Notes under the pieces: generated by a model
The model's input: only the letters and a program-made list of their open reading frames with translations
What the model was told of the DNA's origin: nothing
Databases searched by the model: none
Translations under genes and position numbers: made by a program
In this document: positions 1 through 6,603 of the stretch, piece by piece
Layout: each line of letters starts with the position of its first letter
How positions within the stretch are numbered: the stretch's first letter is position 1
Source: Bacillota bacterium
Lineage (GTDB): Bacteria; Bacillota; Clostridia; Acetivibrionales; DTU013
DNA: 6,826 nt
Assembly: GCA_023409615.1 (NCBI GenBank)
Contig: JAEYRF010000185.1
Coordinates: forward strand, 1-6,826
Direction: 5' to 3'

Positions 1-507
1 TTTTCTCTGCTTCGGGCAATATTCCTGCAGCACGATTGGGCGTTTGGTCTCATGTCCGGGCCTGAAATCCCTCTCCTGATTGCTGATCCATTTTCTGCCG
101 TCGTCATCATGGAAAAGGGATGCGTCAAACCCGCTGGAATTGATATATACAGGATCACTCCATGGACCATGGATGCTGTCAGACCAAATCAGGAAGTTGT
201 CAACATCAAATTGCAGACGGTTCGAGTTATAGACGTTGGAATAAAGTATATAAAAGCGTTTTTCATCTTCGCACCAGGTCAGGCACGGTGCCCATACGCC
301 TTTTGAAGGCTGTAGTCGGCTCAAATTAATATGATTCTTTGTTTTTAGAGCATAATCTATCAGTTTCCAGTGCACAAGATCCTTTGAATGGTAAATAGGA
401 ATGCCGGGAAACCATTCAAAGGTGGAGGTAGCAATATAGTAATCATCGCCGGTGCGGATAATTGCAGGATCCGGGTTAAAACCAGGAATTATTGGGTTGT
501 TTATCAT
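1..507 (-). CDS. GH43 beta-xylosidase-like glycosidase, N-terminal part (cut by window edge)
   Basis: The minus frame is open from ATG at 507 to base 1, 169 codons without a stop, so the gene continues off the left edge. The N-terminus fits glycoside hydrolase family 43 of the bacterial beta-xylosidase type (subfamily 11-like). GFNPDP at residues 9-14 contains the expected general-base Asp13. YYIATSTFEWFPG at 23-35 is a family hallmark, VWAP lies at 71-74, and GFDASLFHDDDGRKW at 126-140 contains the expected pKa-modulating Asp128. The acid Glu lies beyond the window. The family releases xylose (sometimes arabinose) from the non-reducing end of short xylo-oligosaccharides, usually in the cytoplasm, and no signal peptide is seen here. 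The start is supported by AGGAGA at 513-518, 5 nt upstream. It lies 38 bp after the dehydrogenase and is probably co-transcribed. The exact substrate is uncertain because the pocket residue expected to be Trp is Arg146. Confidence 0.88.
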   Translation of the reverse strand, partial: MINNPIIPGFNPDPAIIRTGDDYYIATSTFEWFPGIPIYHSKDLVHWKLIDYALKTKNHINLSRLQPSKGVWAPCLTWCEDEKRFYILYSNVYNSNRLQFDVDNFLIWSDSIHGPWSDPVYINSSGFDASLFHDDDGRKWISNQERDFRPGHETKRPIVLQEYCPKQRK

Positions 508-512
508 ATTCT

Positions 513-518
513 TCTCCT
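513..518 (-). promoter_or_regulatory. Ribosome binding site of the GH43 gene
   Basis: AGGAGA on the minus strand, 5 nt before the ATG at 507. It fixes the start just ahead of the INNPIIPGFNPDP segment, which is where this enzyme family normally begins. No separate promoter is visible in the 38 bp after the dehydrogenase stop, which favours one transcript for both genes. Confidence 0.7.
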
Positions 519-545
519 GTTAAGTTCATTTTTGTTATAAAGCAC

Positions 546-1580
546 TTATATTTTTATAACAGCCTTTACAACATCAGTTTTATTATTTATGACAAATTCA
601 AACGCCTTTGCCGTGTCCACAAAATCAAATTCATGAGTTACGATGGATTTGACGTCAATCAACCCCTGTGAGATTGCATTGATAGCCTGTGGGTAGATAT
701 TCCTGTAACGGAATACTGTCTTAATTTGAGCTTCCTTACCCATCAGTTTTGCAAAGTTGAATTCGATAATATCCTGCGGAGCCATTCCTACAAGTACTAT
801 AGTTCCGCCGCGTTTAACGATATGAGGCGTTTGGGAACAAGTTCTTGCCGTACCGGCTGTCTCAATTACAACATCGGCGCCTTTTCCATCTGTAACATTA
901 TCTATCTCTTTAAGCACATCACATTCCAACGCGTTGATGACGCGGGTTGCACCGAGTTTTTTTGCATACTCAAGTCTTCTTGGAATAACATCTACAACGG
1001 TAATGTCTGCCGCGCCAAAAGATCTGCATGCAAGAAGTGTTACAAGTCCGATGCAGCCTGCACCAAGAATGACAACACTGTCGCCGAGCGATACATTTCC
1101 CTGCTTAGCTGCATGGATTCCAACTGATAGTGGCTCTACCAGAGCGCCTTCCTTGGTGGATACATTGTCAGGGAGCTTAAAGCACATGTTTTCCGGGAAA
1201 GCTATATAGTTTTCCAAACATCCGTGGTATGGCGGTGTAGCAAGGAACTCGACATCAGGGCAAAGATTATAGCGGCCTGTTTTGCAAAATTCACACTGAC
1301 CGCAGGTGCAGCCCGGCTCAAGTGCAACACGGTCGCCCTTCTTTAATGTTTTAACATCCGAGCCAACCTCGGTGACGGTTCCGGCGCATTCGTGTCCCAG
1401 GATGAAATCCCATTCTACCACAAAATCTCCAATTCTACCGTGTTCCAGGTAATGGACGTCGGATCCGCAAATGCCGACATATTCCATCTTTACGATGACT
1501 TTGTCTTTTTCAAGCTTTGGCATTTCAATGTCACGTATTTCTATTTTATTGATGCCTGTCATGAACGCTGCTTTTTGCAT
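546..1580 (-). CDS. Zinc-dependent polyol dehydrogenase (sorbitol/xylitol dehydrogenase-like, MDR family)
   Basis: A 344-residue medium-chain dehydrogenase, full length for the family. It oxidises a polyol to a ketose, or the reverse, with NAD(H) in the cytoplasm. The expected catalytic-zinc ligands are Cys38 (GICGSDVHY), His63-Glu64 (GHE) and Glu149 (VEPL). A structural-zinc set is present at Cys93, Cys96, Cys99 and Cys107. The run EFCKTGRYNLCPDVEFLATPP is close to sorbitol dehydrogenases. The Rossmann motif GAGCIG is at 173-178, and Asp197 at the end of beta-2 suggests NAD rather than NADP. The start is supported by GGAGG at 1588-1592, 7 nt upstream. It is the first gene of the operon and precedes the GH43 gene. 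Xylitol or arabinitol is the likely substrate from that context, but this is inference. Sorbitol or L-iditol cannot be excluded. Confidence 0.9.
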   Translation of the reverse strand: MQKAAFMTGINKIEIRDIEMPKLEKDKVIVKMEYVGICGSDVHYLEHGRIGDFVVEWDFILGHECAGTVTEVGSDVKTLKKGDRVALEPGCTCGQCEFCKTGRYNLCPDVEFLATPPYHGCLENYIAFPENMCFKLPDNVSTKEGALVEPLSVGIHAAKQGNVSLGDSVVILGAGCIGLVTLLACRSFGAADITVVDVIPRRLEYAKKLGATRVINALECDVLKEIDNVTDGKGADVVIETAGTARTCSQTPHIVKRGGTIVLVGMAPQDIIEFNFAKLMGKEAQIKTVFRYRNIYPQAINAISQGLIDVKSIVTHEFDFVDTAKAFEFVINNKTDVVKAVIKI

Positions 1581-1585
1581 AAGAA

Positions 1586-1592
1586 CACCTCC
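1586..1592 (-). promoter_or_regulatory. Ribosome binding site of the polyol dehydrogenase gene
   Basis: GGAGGTG on the minus strand with its GGAGG core 7 nt before ATG at 1580, a strong site for a Firmicute. It sets the start at MQKAAF, as usual in this family. Confidence 0.75.
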
Positions 1593-1614
1593 ACTGACAT
1601 ATGTGATTTTATTG

Positions 1615-1641
1615 ACTTTTATAAAACGGTTTTATAAAAGT
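1615..1641. promoter_or_regulatory. Perfect palindromic operator, probable ROK repressor site
   Basis: The arms ACTTTTATAAAA (1615-1626) and TTTTATAAAAGT (1630-1641) are exact reverse complements around CGG. The site begins about 10 bp downstream of the -10 box of the catabolic operon promoter, so a bound protein would block initiation or early elongation. ROK repressors bind AT-rich palindromes of this size. The only regulator gene nearby is the ROK gene at 1842-2966, so pairing the two is a sound inference but untested. Confidence 0.75.
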
Positions 1642-1651
1642 ATCTAATTTC

Positions 1652-1680
1652 ATAATAGATGCTATTTGGATAAAAGTCAA
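1652..1680 (-). promoter_or_regulatory. Sigma-A type promoter of the dehydrogenase-GH43 operon
   Basis: On the minus strand TTGACT (1675-1680) and TATTAT (1652-1657) are separated by exactly 17 bp. Transcription should start near 1645, which puts the whole 27-bp palindrome inside the first part of the transcript. The -35 box overlaps another copy of the palindrome half-site (ATAAAAGTCAA on the plus strand, 1670-1680). Confidence 0.75.
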
Positions 1681-1750
1681 CTAGAACAAACGTAATCTAC
1701 ATCTGCTAAATATATATGCACAGGACAACTATTATTACCTATTTTGATTG

Positions 1751-1845
1751 ATAAAATTCATATAAGGCTTTTGCGATGTAATCTTAATGGAACAAAAAAC
1801 ATGATACATCGCAAAATGCCCCATATGATTGGTTAAGAATTTTAT
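1751..1845. repeat. Long interrupted inverted repeat between the ROK gene and the operon promoter
   Basis: TTTTGCGATGTA (1769-1780) and TACATCGCAAAA (1805-1816) form a perfect 12-bp stem around a 24-nt loop. Outside it, CATATAAGGC pairs imperfectly with GCCCCATATG. Further out, ATAAAATTC (1751-1759) matches GAATTTTAT (1837-1845), with about 9 extra bases on the right side. The right arm overlaps the stop codon of the ROK gene. It may act as a terminator or 3' stabiliser for that gene, but no clean U-tract follows the stem in either direction. A relic of a small mobile element is the alternative. Confidence 0.7.
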
Positions 1846-2966
1846 ACATTGTTGATGAAGGTTTCGATGTGTAGCAGCGCGGCTCCTACAGCGGAGGAGT
1901 CTTTTTTGTATCTGCAGATTTCCAGATAGCTTCCGTCTCTTTCAAATGAATTGTGCAGTGCCGCCTTTTTTTTAAGAGGTTCAATATGACTTCCCATATA
2001 GCTGCCTACATATCCTCCCAGAATAACACGGCAGTCGAACATCATTCTCAGATTGTTTATCATAATAGTAAGGTAATGTACATATTTTTTCCAGACATCC
2101 TTATGTTGAACGCTTTCGGCATCAAGCTGCTTGAAAAATTCATCAAGTCTTCCATTTGTAGTATCTGAAAGAATACTTGCATTGCAATATGCATCCGAAC
2201 AGCCGTATTGCCCGCAATAACAGCGTCTGCCCCCGGGTACAATCGTCATATGGCCAAATTCGGCACTGCGCTGGTTTTCTCCCGGATAAAATTTTTTGCC
2301 CAATAAAATTGCTCCGCCAACACTGTTGCTCAGCGAAAGGTATACTATATTATCTGAATTATCTCGATTCCATAATTCAGCAAGAGCGGCTGCACTTGCA
2401 TCGTTGCTTAGAACACAGGGATATGGAATAAACTGGGCAAAACTATTCAGACTGCCGTCTGTAAAGCCCAAAACAGAGGCATAGGTAATATTCTGATGAT
2501 CCTCTGACAACAGCCCGGGAACTGAAATGCCAACACCAAGAATTTTTGATCTGTCAATCTGAGGATCTTCTGTGAACTGATCAATATATTTTCCAAGCGT
2601 TCTGAAGTATTCCTTCGAATTCTCAAAAGGAATGCTGATATGTGTGTTCTTTACAATTGTTGCACATAAATCAATTGCCGCTATTGCAACATGACTTTTT
2701 GTTATATCTACGCCTATGGAAAATCTTGCTGCAGGATTACAGGCTATCACCCGGGCTTTTCGACCGCCTGTGGAAGCAAAACAGCCTTCTTCTTTTATGA
2801 GACCCGCTTCCTTGAGTACCTTCAGATTTTGACTGACTGTAGGCAAACTAATATTTAAGGACTGCACAATATCTTGTTTGGAAAGTTGTCCCTTTTTGTA
2901 TATTAACCTGAAAATTCGATTGCGGTTAATTTTTTTCAAATCTATGCCAGTATTAGGATTGTACAT
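1842..2966 (-). CDS. ROK-family transcriptional repressor (XylR/NagC type)
   Basis: A 374-residue protein with a typical ROK-repressor layout. An N-terminal winged helix-turn-helix covers about residues 15-72, with a recognition segment near SLPTVSQNLKVLKEAGLI (40-57) and a wing containing TGGRKAR. A sugar-kinase-like domain follows. It starts at FSIGVDITKSHVAIAAID (82-99), with GVGISVPG at 144-151, SNDASAAALAEL at 187-198 and VGG at 216-218. The expected zinc site is His239 (EFGHM) with Cys249, Cys251 and Cys256 in CYCGQYGC. Such proteins bind DNA as oligomers and let go when a sugar binds. The gene lies just upstream of the dehydrogenase-GH43 operon, whose promoter carries a perfect palindrome, so it is the natural candidate regulator. 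A pentose or a product of it is a likely ligand, by context only. The ribosome site is weak (GGTGA, about 9 nt upstream), consistent with low expression of a repressor. Confidence 0.9.
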   Translation of the reverse strand: MYNPNTGIDLKKINRNRIFRLIYKKGQLSKQDIVQSLNISLPTVSQNLKVLKEAGLIKEEGCFASTGGRKARVIACNPAARFSIGVDITKSHVAIAAIDLCATIVKNTHISIPFENSKEYFRTLGKYIDQFTEDPQIDRSKILGVGISVPGLLSEDHQNITYASVLGFTDGSLNSFAQFIPYPCVLSNDASAAALAELWNRDNSDNIVYLSLSNSVGGAILLGKKFYPGENQRSAEFGHMTIVPGGRRCYCGQYGCSDAYCNASILSDTTNGRLDEFFKQLDAESVQHKDVWKKYVHYLTIMINNLRMMFDCRVILGGYVGSYMGSHIEPLKKKAALHNSFERDGSYLEICRYKKDSSAVGAALLHIETFINNV

Positions 2967-2993
2967 TTCAGCGTTTCACCACACTTTTTTCAC

Positions 2994-3007
2994 TTGATTT
3001 GTATCAA
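2994..3007. promoter_or_regulatory. Small dyad at the ROK transcription start
   Basis: TTGAT (2994-2998) and ATCAA (3003-3007) flank TTGT. The dyad touches the -10 box and covers the expected +1 position of the ROK promoter, a usual place for an autoregulatory operator. It does not resemble the 27-bp palindrome at 1615-1641, so autoregulation by the same protein is not supported by sequence similarity. Arms of 5 bp can arise by chance. Confidence 0.3.
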
Positions 3008-3035
3008 TTCTATTTCAATACTTCAGATTTTGCAA
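3007..3035 (-). promoter_or_regulatory. Promoter of the ROK gene
   Basis: On the minus strand TTGCAA (3030-3035) and TAGAAT (3007-3012) are spaced by 17 bp, about 40 bp ahead of the ROK start codon. The boxes are fair rather than strong. This is the only good pair I see upstream of the gene. Confidence 0.5.
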
Positions 3036-3120
3036 TAAAACATCTGTGTATTGTGTAATTAATGACTTTTTTGACTATGATAATTGTGAAACTGACTACG
3101 GAAAGAAATTTGGACATATA

Positions 3121-3149
3121 TTGATTAGCCAGATATTTTTCTATATAAT
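3121..3149 (+). promoter_or_regulatory. Promoter of the polyamine operon
   Basis: TTGATT (3121-3126) and a consensus TATAAT (3144-3149) are 17 bp apart, giving a start near 3156 and a short leader of about 30 nt. It lies in the 220-bp region between divergent genes. The ROK promoter is about 85 bp away and there is no palindrome like the ROK operator, so the operon is probably not controlled by the ROK protein. Confidence 0.75.
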
Positions 3150-3173
3150 GTAGTCCAATAGTTTTGAAGAGGT

Positions 3174-3180
3174 AAGGAGG
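3174..3180 (+). promoter_or_regulatory. Ribosome binding site of the carboxyspermidine dehydrogenase gene
   Basis: AAGGAGG sits 6 nt before ATG at 3187, a near-consensus site that fixes the start. Confidence 0.8.
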
Positions 3181-3186
3181 AAAGAC

Positions 3187-4398
3187 ATGGGCAGGGCATT
3201 GATAATAGGAGCAGGTGGAGTCGCAAGCGTAGTGGCTCATAAATGTGCTCAGAATTCAGATGTTTTTGAGGAGATTTGCATCGCCAGCAGAACGCAGGCC
3301 AAATGCGATATGATAAAGAAATCTATTGAAGACAGGATCGCAACAAGCCGCACAAAGGTCCACACGGCACAGGTAGACGCCGACAAAACGGAGCAGGTGG
3401 TAGACCTTATCAGGAGCTTCCGACCGGAGATCGTAATTAACGTTGCGCTTCCATATCAGGATCTGACAATTATGGATGCCTGCCTCGAAACAGGCGTACA
3501 CTATGTGGATACGGCCAATTATGAGCCGCCTGATGTGGCTAAGTTCGAGTACAAATGGCAGTGGGCATACAGGGAGAAATTCCGGGAAGCCCACACAACT
3601 GCGTTGCTCGGCAGCGGATTTGACCCGGGAGTGACAGGTGTATTTTGCGCATATGCACAAAAGCACTATTTCGATGAAATTCATTCCATTGACATTCTCG
3701 ATGCCAATGCAGGAGATCACGGATATCCATTTGCAACGAATTTTAATCCGGAGATCAATATTCGTGAGATCACAGCTAACGGCAGCTATTTTGAAAATGG
3801 TGAATTTGTTGAGACAAAGCCTCTTTCAGTGAAAAAAACCTATGATTTCCCGGATATAGGCCCTAAAAACATCTATCTTCTGCATCATGAGGAGATCGAG
3901 TCTCTTGCAATAAATATTAAGGGTATTAAGAAGATACGGTTCTGGATGACATTTTCAGATAACTATCTAAATCACCTGCGCGTTCTAGAGAATGTCGGAA
4001 TGACATCAATTGAACCCATAGAATTTGACGGAAAGCAGATTATACCGCTGCAGTTCCTAAAAGCACTTCTTCCTGATCCCGCGTCACTTGGACCGAGAAC
4101 AAAGGGTAAAACTAATATAGGTTGTATTTTCCAAGGCGTGAAGGATGGAAAACCAAGGACCTATTATGTGTATAATGTTTGTGACCATCAACAGTGCTAT
4201 GCGGAGGTGGGATCACAGGCGATTTCTTACACGACCGGTGTTCCTGCTATGATTGGTGCAATGATGATCATGAAGGGCTTGTGGAAAAAGCATGGTGTTT
4301 ATAATATCGAGGAGTTTGATCCTGATCCATTCATGGAAGCCCTTAATAAATGGGGTCTGCCTTGGCAGGAGAGCTTTTCGCCGGAGTTGTTGGATTAG
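3187..4398 (+). CDS. Carboxynorspermidine/carboxyspermidine dehydrogenase (synthase)
   Basis: A 403-residue member of the saccharopine-dehydrogenase-like family. The enzyme condenses aspartate beta-semialdehyde with putrescine (or 1,3-diaminopropane) and reduces the Schiff base with NADPH, giving carboxyspermidine (or carboxynorspermidine) in the cytoplasm. The N-terminal Rossmann motif is GAGGVA at residues 8-13. Ser34-Arg35 after the second strand fits binding of the NADP 2'-phosphate. INVALPYQDLTIMDACLETGVHYVDTAN (84-111) and GSGFDPGVTGVF (142-153) are family landmarks. The C-terminal part returns to the cofactor domain with GVPAMIGAMMI. Its stop codon directly abuts the first ATG of the matching decarboxylase, and that pairing is what separates it from true lysine-pathway saccharopine dehydrogenases. 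Sequence alone does not say which diamine is used. Spermidine is the more common product in gut Clostridia. Confidence 0.92.
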   Translation: MGRALIIGAGGVASVVAHKCAQNSDVFEEICIASRTQAKCDMIKKSIEDRIATSRTKVHTAQVDADKTEQVVDLIRSFRPEIVINVALPYQDLTIMDACLETGVHYVDTANYEPPDVAKFEYKWQWAYREKFREAHTTALLGSGFDPGVTGVFCAYAQKHYFDEIHSIDILDANAGDHGYPFATNFNPEINIREITANGSYFENGEFVETKPLSVKKTYDFPDIGPKNIYLLHHEEIESLAINIKGIKKIRFWMTFSDNYLNHLRVLENVGMTSIEPIEFDGKQIIPLQFLKALLPDPASLGPRTKGKTNIGCIFQGVKDGKPRTYYVYNVCDHQQCYAEVGSQAISYTTGVPAMIGAMMIMKGLWKKHGVYNIEEFDPDPFMEALNKWGLPWQESFSPELLD

Positions 4399-5556
4399 AT
4401 GAATGCCAGAGGTACAATGATGAATATTGATTTCAATGCTGTGACTTCACCTTGTTATATAGTAGATGAAGAACTTCTTATAAAAAACCTTGAAATATTA
4501 CGGTATGTCCAGGATCGGACGGACTGCAGTATTCTTCTGGCACAAAAAGGCTTCTCAATGTTTTCGGTGTATCCAATTATCAAGAAATATTTAAAGGGTG
4601 TTACCTCCAGTTCACTTTTCGAGGCCAGACTGGGCTTCGAGGAGATGGGGAGCGAAGTCCATACCTTTGCACCTGCTTACGTCGATGATGATTTTGATGA
4701 GATTTTAAAGTATAGTGACCATATCGTGTTCAATTCTTTTGATCAGTGGAACAGGTATAAGGGCAGGGTAAGGGCGGTCACTTCAAAGAAAATCGAGTGC
4801 GGCATCAGGATCAATCCGGAGTACTCCGAGATTGAAAAACCTATCTATGATCCATGTTATCGTCACTCACGCCTCGGGGTCACACTTGAAAACTTCAGGC
4901 CGGATGAACTGGATGGTATTGACGGTCTTCATTTTCATACTATGTGCGAGCAGAATTCCGATACACTGGAACGTACTATCAAGGTCGTGGATGAAAAGTT
5001 CGGTAGGTACATCAAGGGGATGAAATGGCTCAATATGGGTGGTGGTCATCATATTACCAGACCGGATTATGATATTGATACATTGATTCGTTCAATCATG
5101 TTTTTCAAGGAGAAGTATGGTGTAAAGGTCTACCTGGAACCGGGAGAGGCAGTCGCCCTCAATACCGGATTCCTGGTGGCAAGCGTGTTGGACATAGTGA
5201 AGAACGGCATGGAAATTGCGATTTTGGATGCTTCGGCCGTATGTCATATGCCCGATGTATTGGAGATGCCCTACCGACCTGAAATAATAGATGCCGGTAA
5301 ACCCGGTGAAAACCCTTATGTATACCGACTTGCAGGTAATACCTGTTTGGCTGGGGATGTTATCGGTGATTATTCCTTTAAAAAACCGCTGAAGCCTGGT
5401 GACAGGGTAGTGTTTTGCGATATGGCACATTATACCATGGTCAAGAACAATACCTTCAATGGCATAAATTTGCCTTCCATCGCACTATACAGTGCAACAG
5501 AAGGCATTAAAATAATTAAGAAATTTGGGTATGATAATTTTAAAGCACGATTATAA
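4399..5556 (+). CDS. nspC: Carboxynorspermidine/carboxyspermidine decarboxylase
   Basis: A 385-residue fold-III PLP decarboxylase that removes the carboxyl group of carboxyspermidine to give spermidine (or norspermidine from the nor-compound). Numbered from 4399, the PLP lysine is Lys50 in AQKGF. FHFHTMCEQ-type pocket residues follow as HFHTMCEQNSD. The glycine-rich phosphate loop GGGHH starts at 214, EPGE is at 247-250, and the partner-subunit catalytic pair is Cys316/Asp320 in CLAGD. As a homodimer, each active site is built from both chains. The gene begins immediately after the dehydrogenase stop (TAG then ATG), indicating one transcript. The first ATG is used for the extent given. The third one, at 4420, is more likely the true start: it yields MNIDFNAVTSPCYIVDE, as family members usually begin, and has AGAGG 7 nt upstream. 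The convergent neighbour ends only 36 bp beyond its stop. Confidence 0.93.
   Translation: MNARGTMMNIDFNAVTSPCYIVDEELLIKNLEILRYVQDRTDCSILLAQKGFSMFSVYPIIKKYLKGVTSSSLFEARLGFEEMGSEVHTFAPAYVDDDFDEILKYSDHIVFNSFDQWNRYKGRVRAVTSKKIECGIRINPEYSEIEKPIYDPCYRHSRLGVTLENFRPDELDGIDGLHFHTMCEQNSDTLERTIKVVDEKFGRYIKGMKWLNMGGGHHITRPDYDIDTLIRSIMFFKEKYGVKVYLEPGEAVALNTGFLVASVLDIVKNGMEIAILDASAVCHMPDVLEMPYRPEIIDAGKPGENPYVYRLAGNTCLAGDVIGDYSFKKPLKPGDRVVFCDMAHYTMVKNNTFNGINLPSIALYSATEGIKIIKKFGYDNFKARL
4408..4412 (+). promoter_or_regulatory. Ribosome site that favours the internal start at 4420
   Basis: AGAGG lies 7 nt before ATG at 4420 (and 4 nt before ATG at 4417). For the first ATG at 4399 the only candidate is GGAG at 4383-4386, 12 nt away, which is too far to be efficient. 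Together with the family N-terminus this favours 4420, shortening the protein by seven residues. Confidence 0.5.
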
Positions 5557-5585
5557 CGAGGCAACAAAGATATCTTCCGCCCTAT

Positions 5586-5610
5586 AGCCAGTCTACACCT
5601 TGAACTGGCT
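5586..5610. other. Small hairpin across the convergent gene junction
   Basis: AGCCAGT (5586-5592) and ACTGGCT (5604-5610) form a 7-bp stem with an 11-nt loop that includes the chemoreceptor stop codon. No T-run follows it on either strand, so it is a poor intrinsic terminator. It is the only stem I see between the decarboxylase and the chemoreceptor gene, and read-through antisense RNA is possible. Confidence 0.35.
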
Positions 5611-6585
5611 GACTTTGCTGTTTAAGTCATGTGAGCTTTGACTTGTCTGCTTGGCAAATGTCACTACATCATTGGCCTTCTCGATGATGGATCCGGATCT
5701 TTCGGCTATATTTGTTGCGCCGCTTGCACCTTCGTTTGCAGCTGCGGTAATTTCTTCAATTGCTTTCAGCATGTTTTCAATAGAGATGTGAAGATGATTG
5801 GATGTTGTTGTGAAACCCTCCATTAGACCATTTACATAATCGGCGTCTGTACTGTATTGTTCACCTGTTTTCACTAAAGTGTTATAATCCTCTATAACCT
5901 GTCCATCGACAAATTTTAAGATATCATAGGAATCATTGACCAAGCTCTCTACAGATTCAGTAACTTCTTTCACTACATTTTGAATCTGACTGACTGCATT
6001 TTTGGAATCCTCAGCCAGCTTACGGATCTCATCTGCCACTACAGCAAAGCCCTTGCCGGATTCGCCTGCACGAGCAGCCTCGATTGCCGCATTTAGAGCC
6101 AATAAGTTTGTTTGTGTAGAGATAGCTAAAATGGCATCTGTCAGCTGCTGAATCTGTTCAATGGATTTTGCCTTTTCAATAGACTGTGTTAGACTGGCAT
6201 TAGTCTTGTTATATACTGTGTGGGCACTCTTGCGGGATTCTTCGGCGTTTGCTCTGAGATTTTCTGCGCGCAGCTTGATTTCATTAGCCGCCAACATACC
6301 ATTGCCAGCTTTATCAGCCACATCTTCTATAGCATCACTGATTTCATGGGAGGTGGCATTCATCTCTTCGGCTCCTGCTGCAGTTTCTTCCATACCGGCC
6401 GCCAATTGCTGAGTGGTTGCAGAAACATCCTCGATATCTGAATGTAGTCGGTCTACTTCTCCGACCGTATTTTCTATGGCACCCTCTATAGAGTTTGTCT
6501 CCTTGAGAATACTTAGTATTATGTCTTTAACAGATTGCCTCATGTTTTCAACAGATTTCGATATTCCTCCGATTTCATCCTCGTA
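5593..6585 (-). pseudogene. 5'-truncated methyl-accepting chemotaxis protein (signalling domain only)
   Basis: From ATG at 6543 the frame encodes 316 residues. They are almost entirely the long helical hairpin of a chemoreceptor, with the conserved tip NLLALNAAIEAARAGESGKGFAVVADEIRKLAEDS at about 146-180, where CheA and CheW dock, between methylation-type helices rich in Ala, Glu and Gln. Upstream of that ATG the same frame stays open for 14 codons reading YEDEIGGISKSVEN. DEIGxI is the conserved end of a HAMP domain, and this stretch runs directly into a TAA at 6586-6588. No sensor domain, membrane helix or full HAMP is encoded, and the ATG has no ribosome site at a usable distance (the nearest GGAGG is about 20 nt away). 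The C-terminus looks complete. A truncated remnant is the best reading. A soluble receptor made from an internal start is the alternative. The break lies near 6583-6590. Confidence 0.75.
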
Positions 6586-6603
6586 TTATAAAGTAGTAGT
6601 GTT

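Noticed and set aside
52..306. Plus-strand frame of 84 codons
   Set aside because: It lies antisense to the clearly conserved GH43 frame and has no family resemblance.
1615..1641. CcpA catabolite-response element centred on the CG of the palindrome
   Set aside because: The AAACGGTTT core has the central CG, but the flanking TG and CA positions of the cre consensus are absent. The perfect 12-bp arms fit a dedicated repressor better.
3010..3240. Minus-strand frame of 76 codons across the divergent promoter region
   Set aside because: It overlaps the start of the dehydrogenase gene and both promoters, has no ribosome site, and its composition (Cys, Tyr, His rich) is not protein-like.
3256..3720. 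Minus-strand frame of 154 codons inside the carboxyspermidine dehydrogenase gene
   Set aside because: It is antisense to a complete, conserved enzyme gene, is Cys-rich and low in plausibility, with no ribosome site or known motif.
5586..5610. Bidirectional terminator between the convergent genes
   Set aside because: The stem is only 7 bp with an 11-nt loop, and neither strand has a T-run after it. Kept only as a hairpin.
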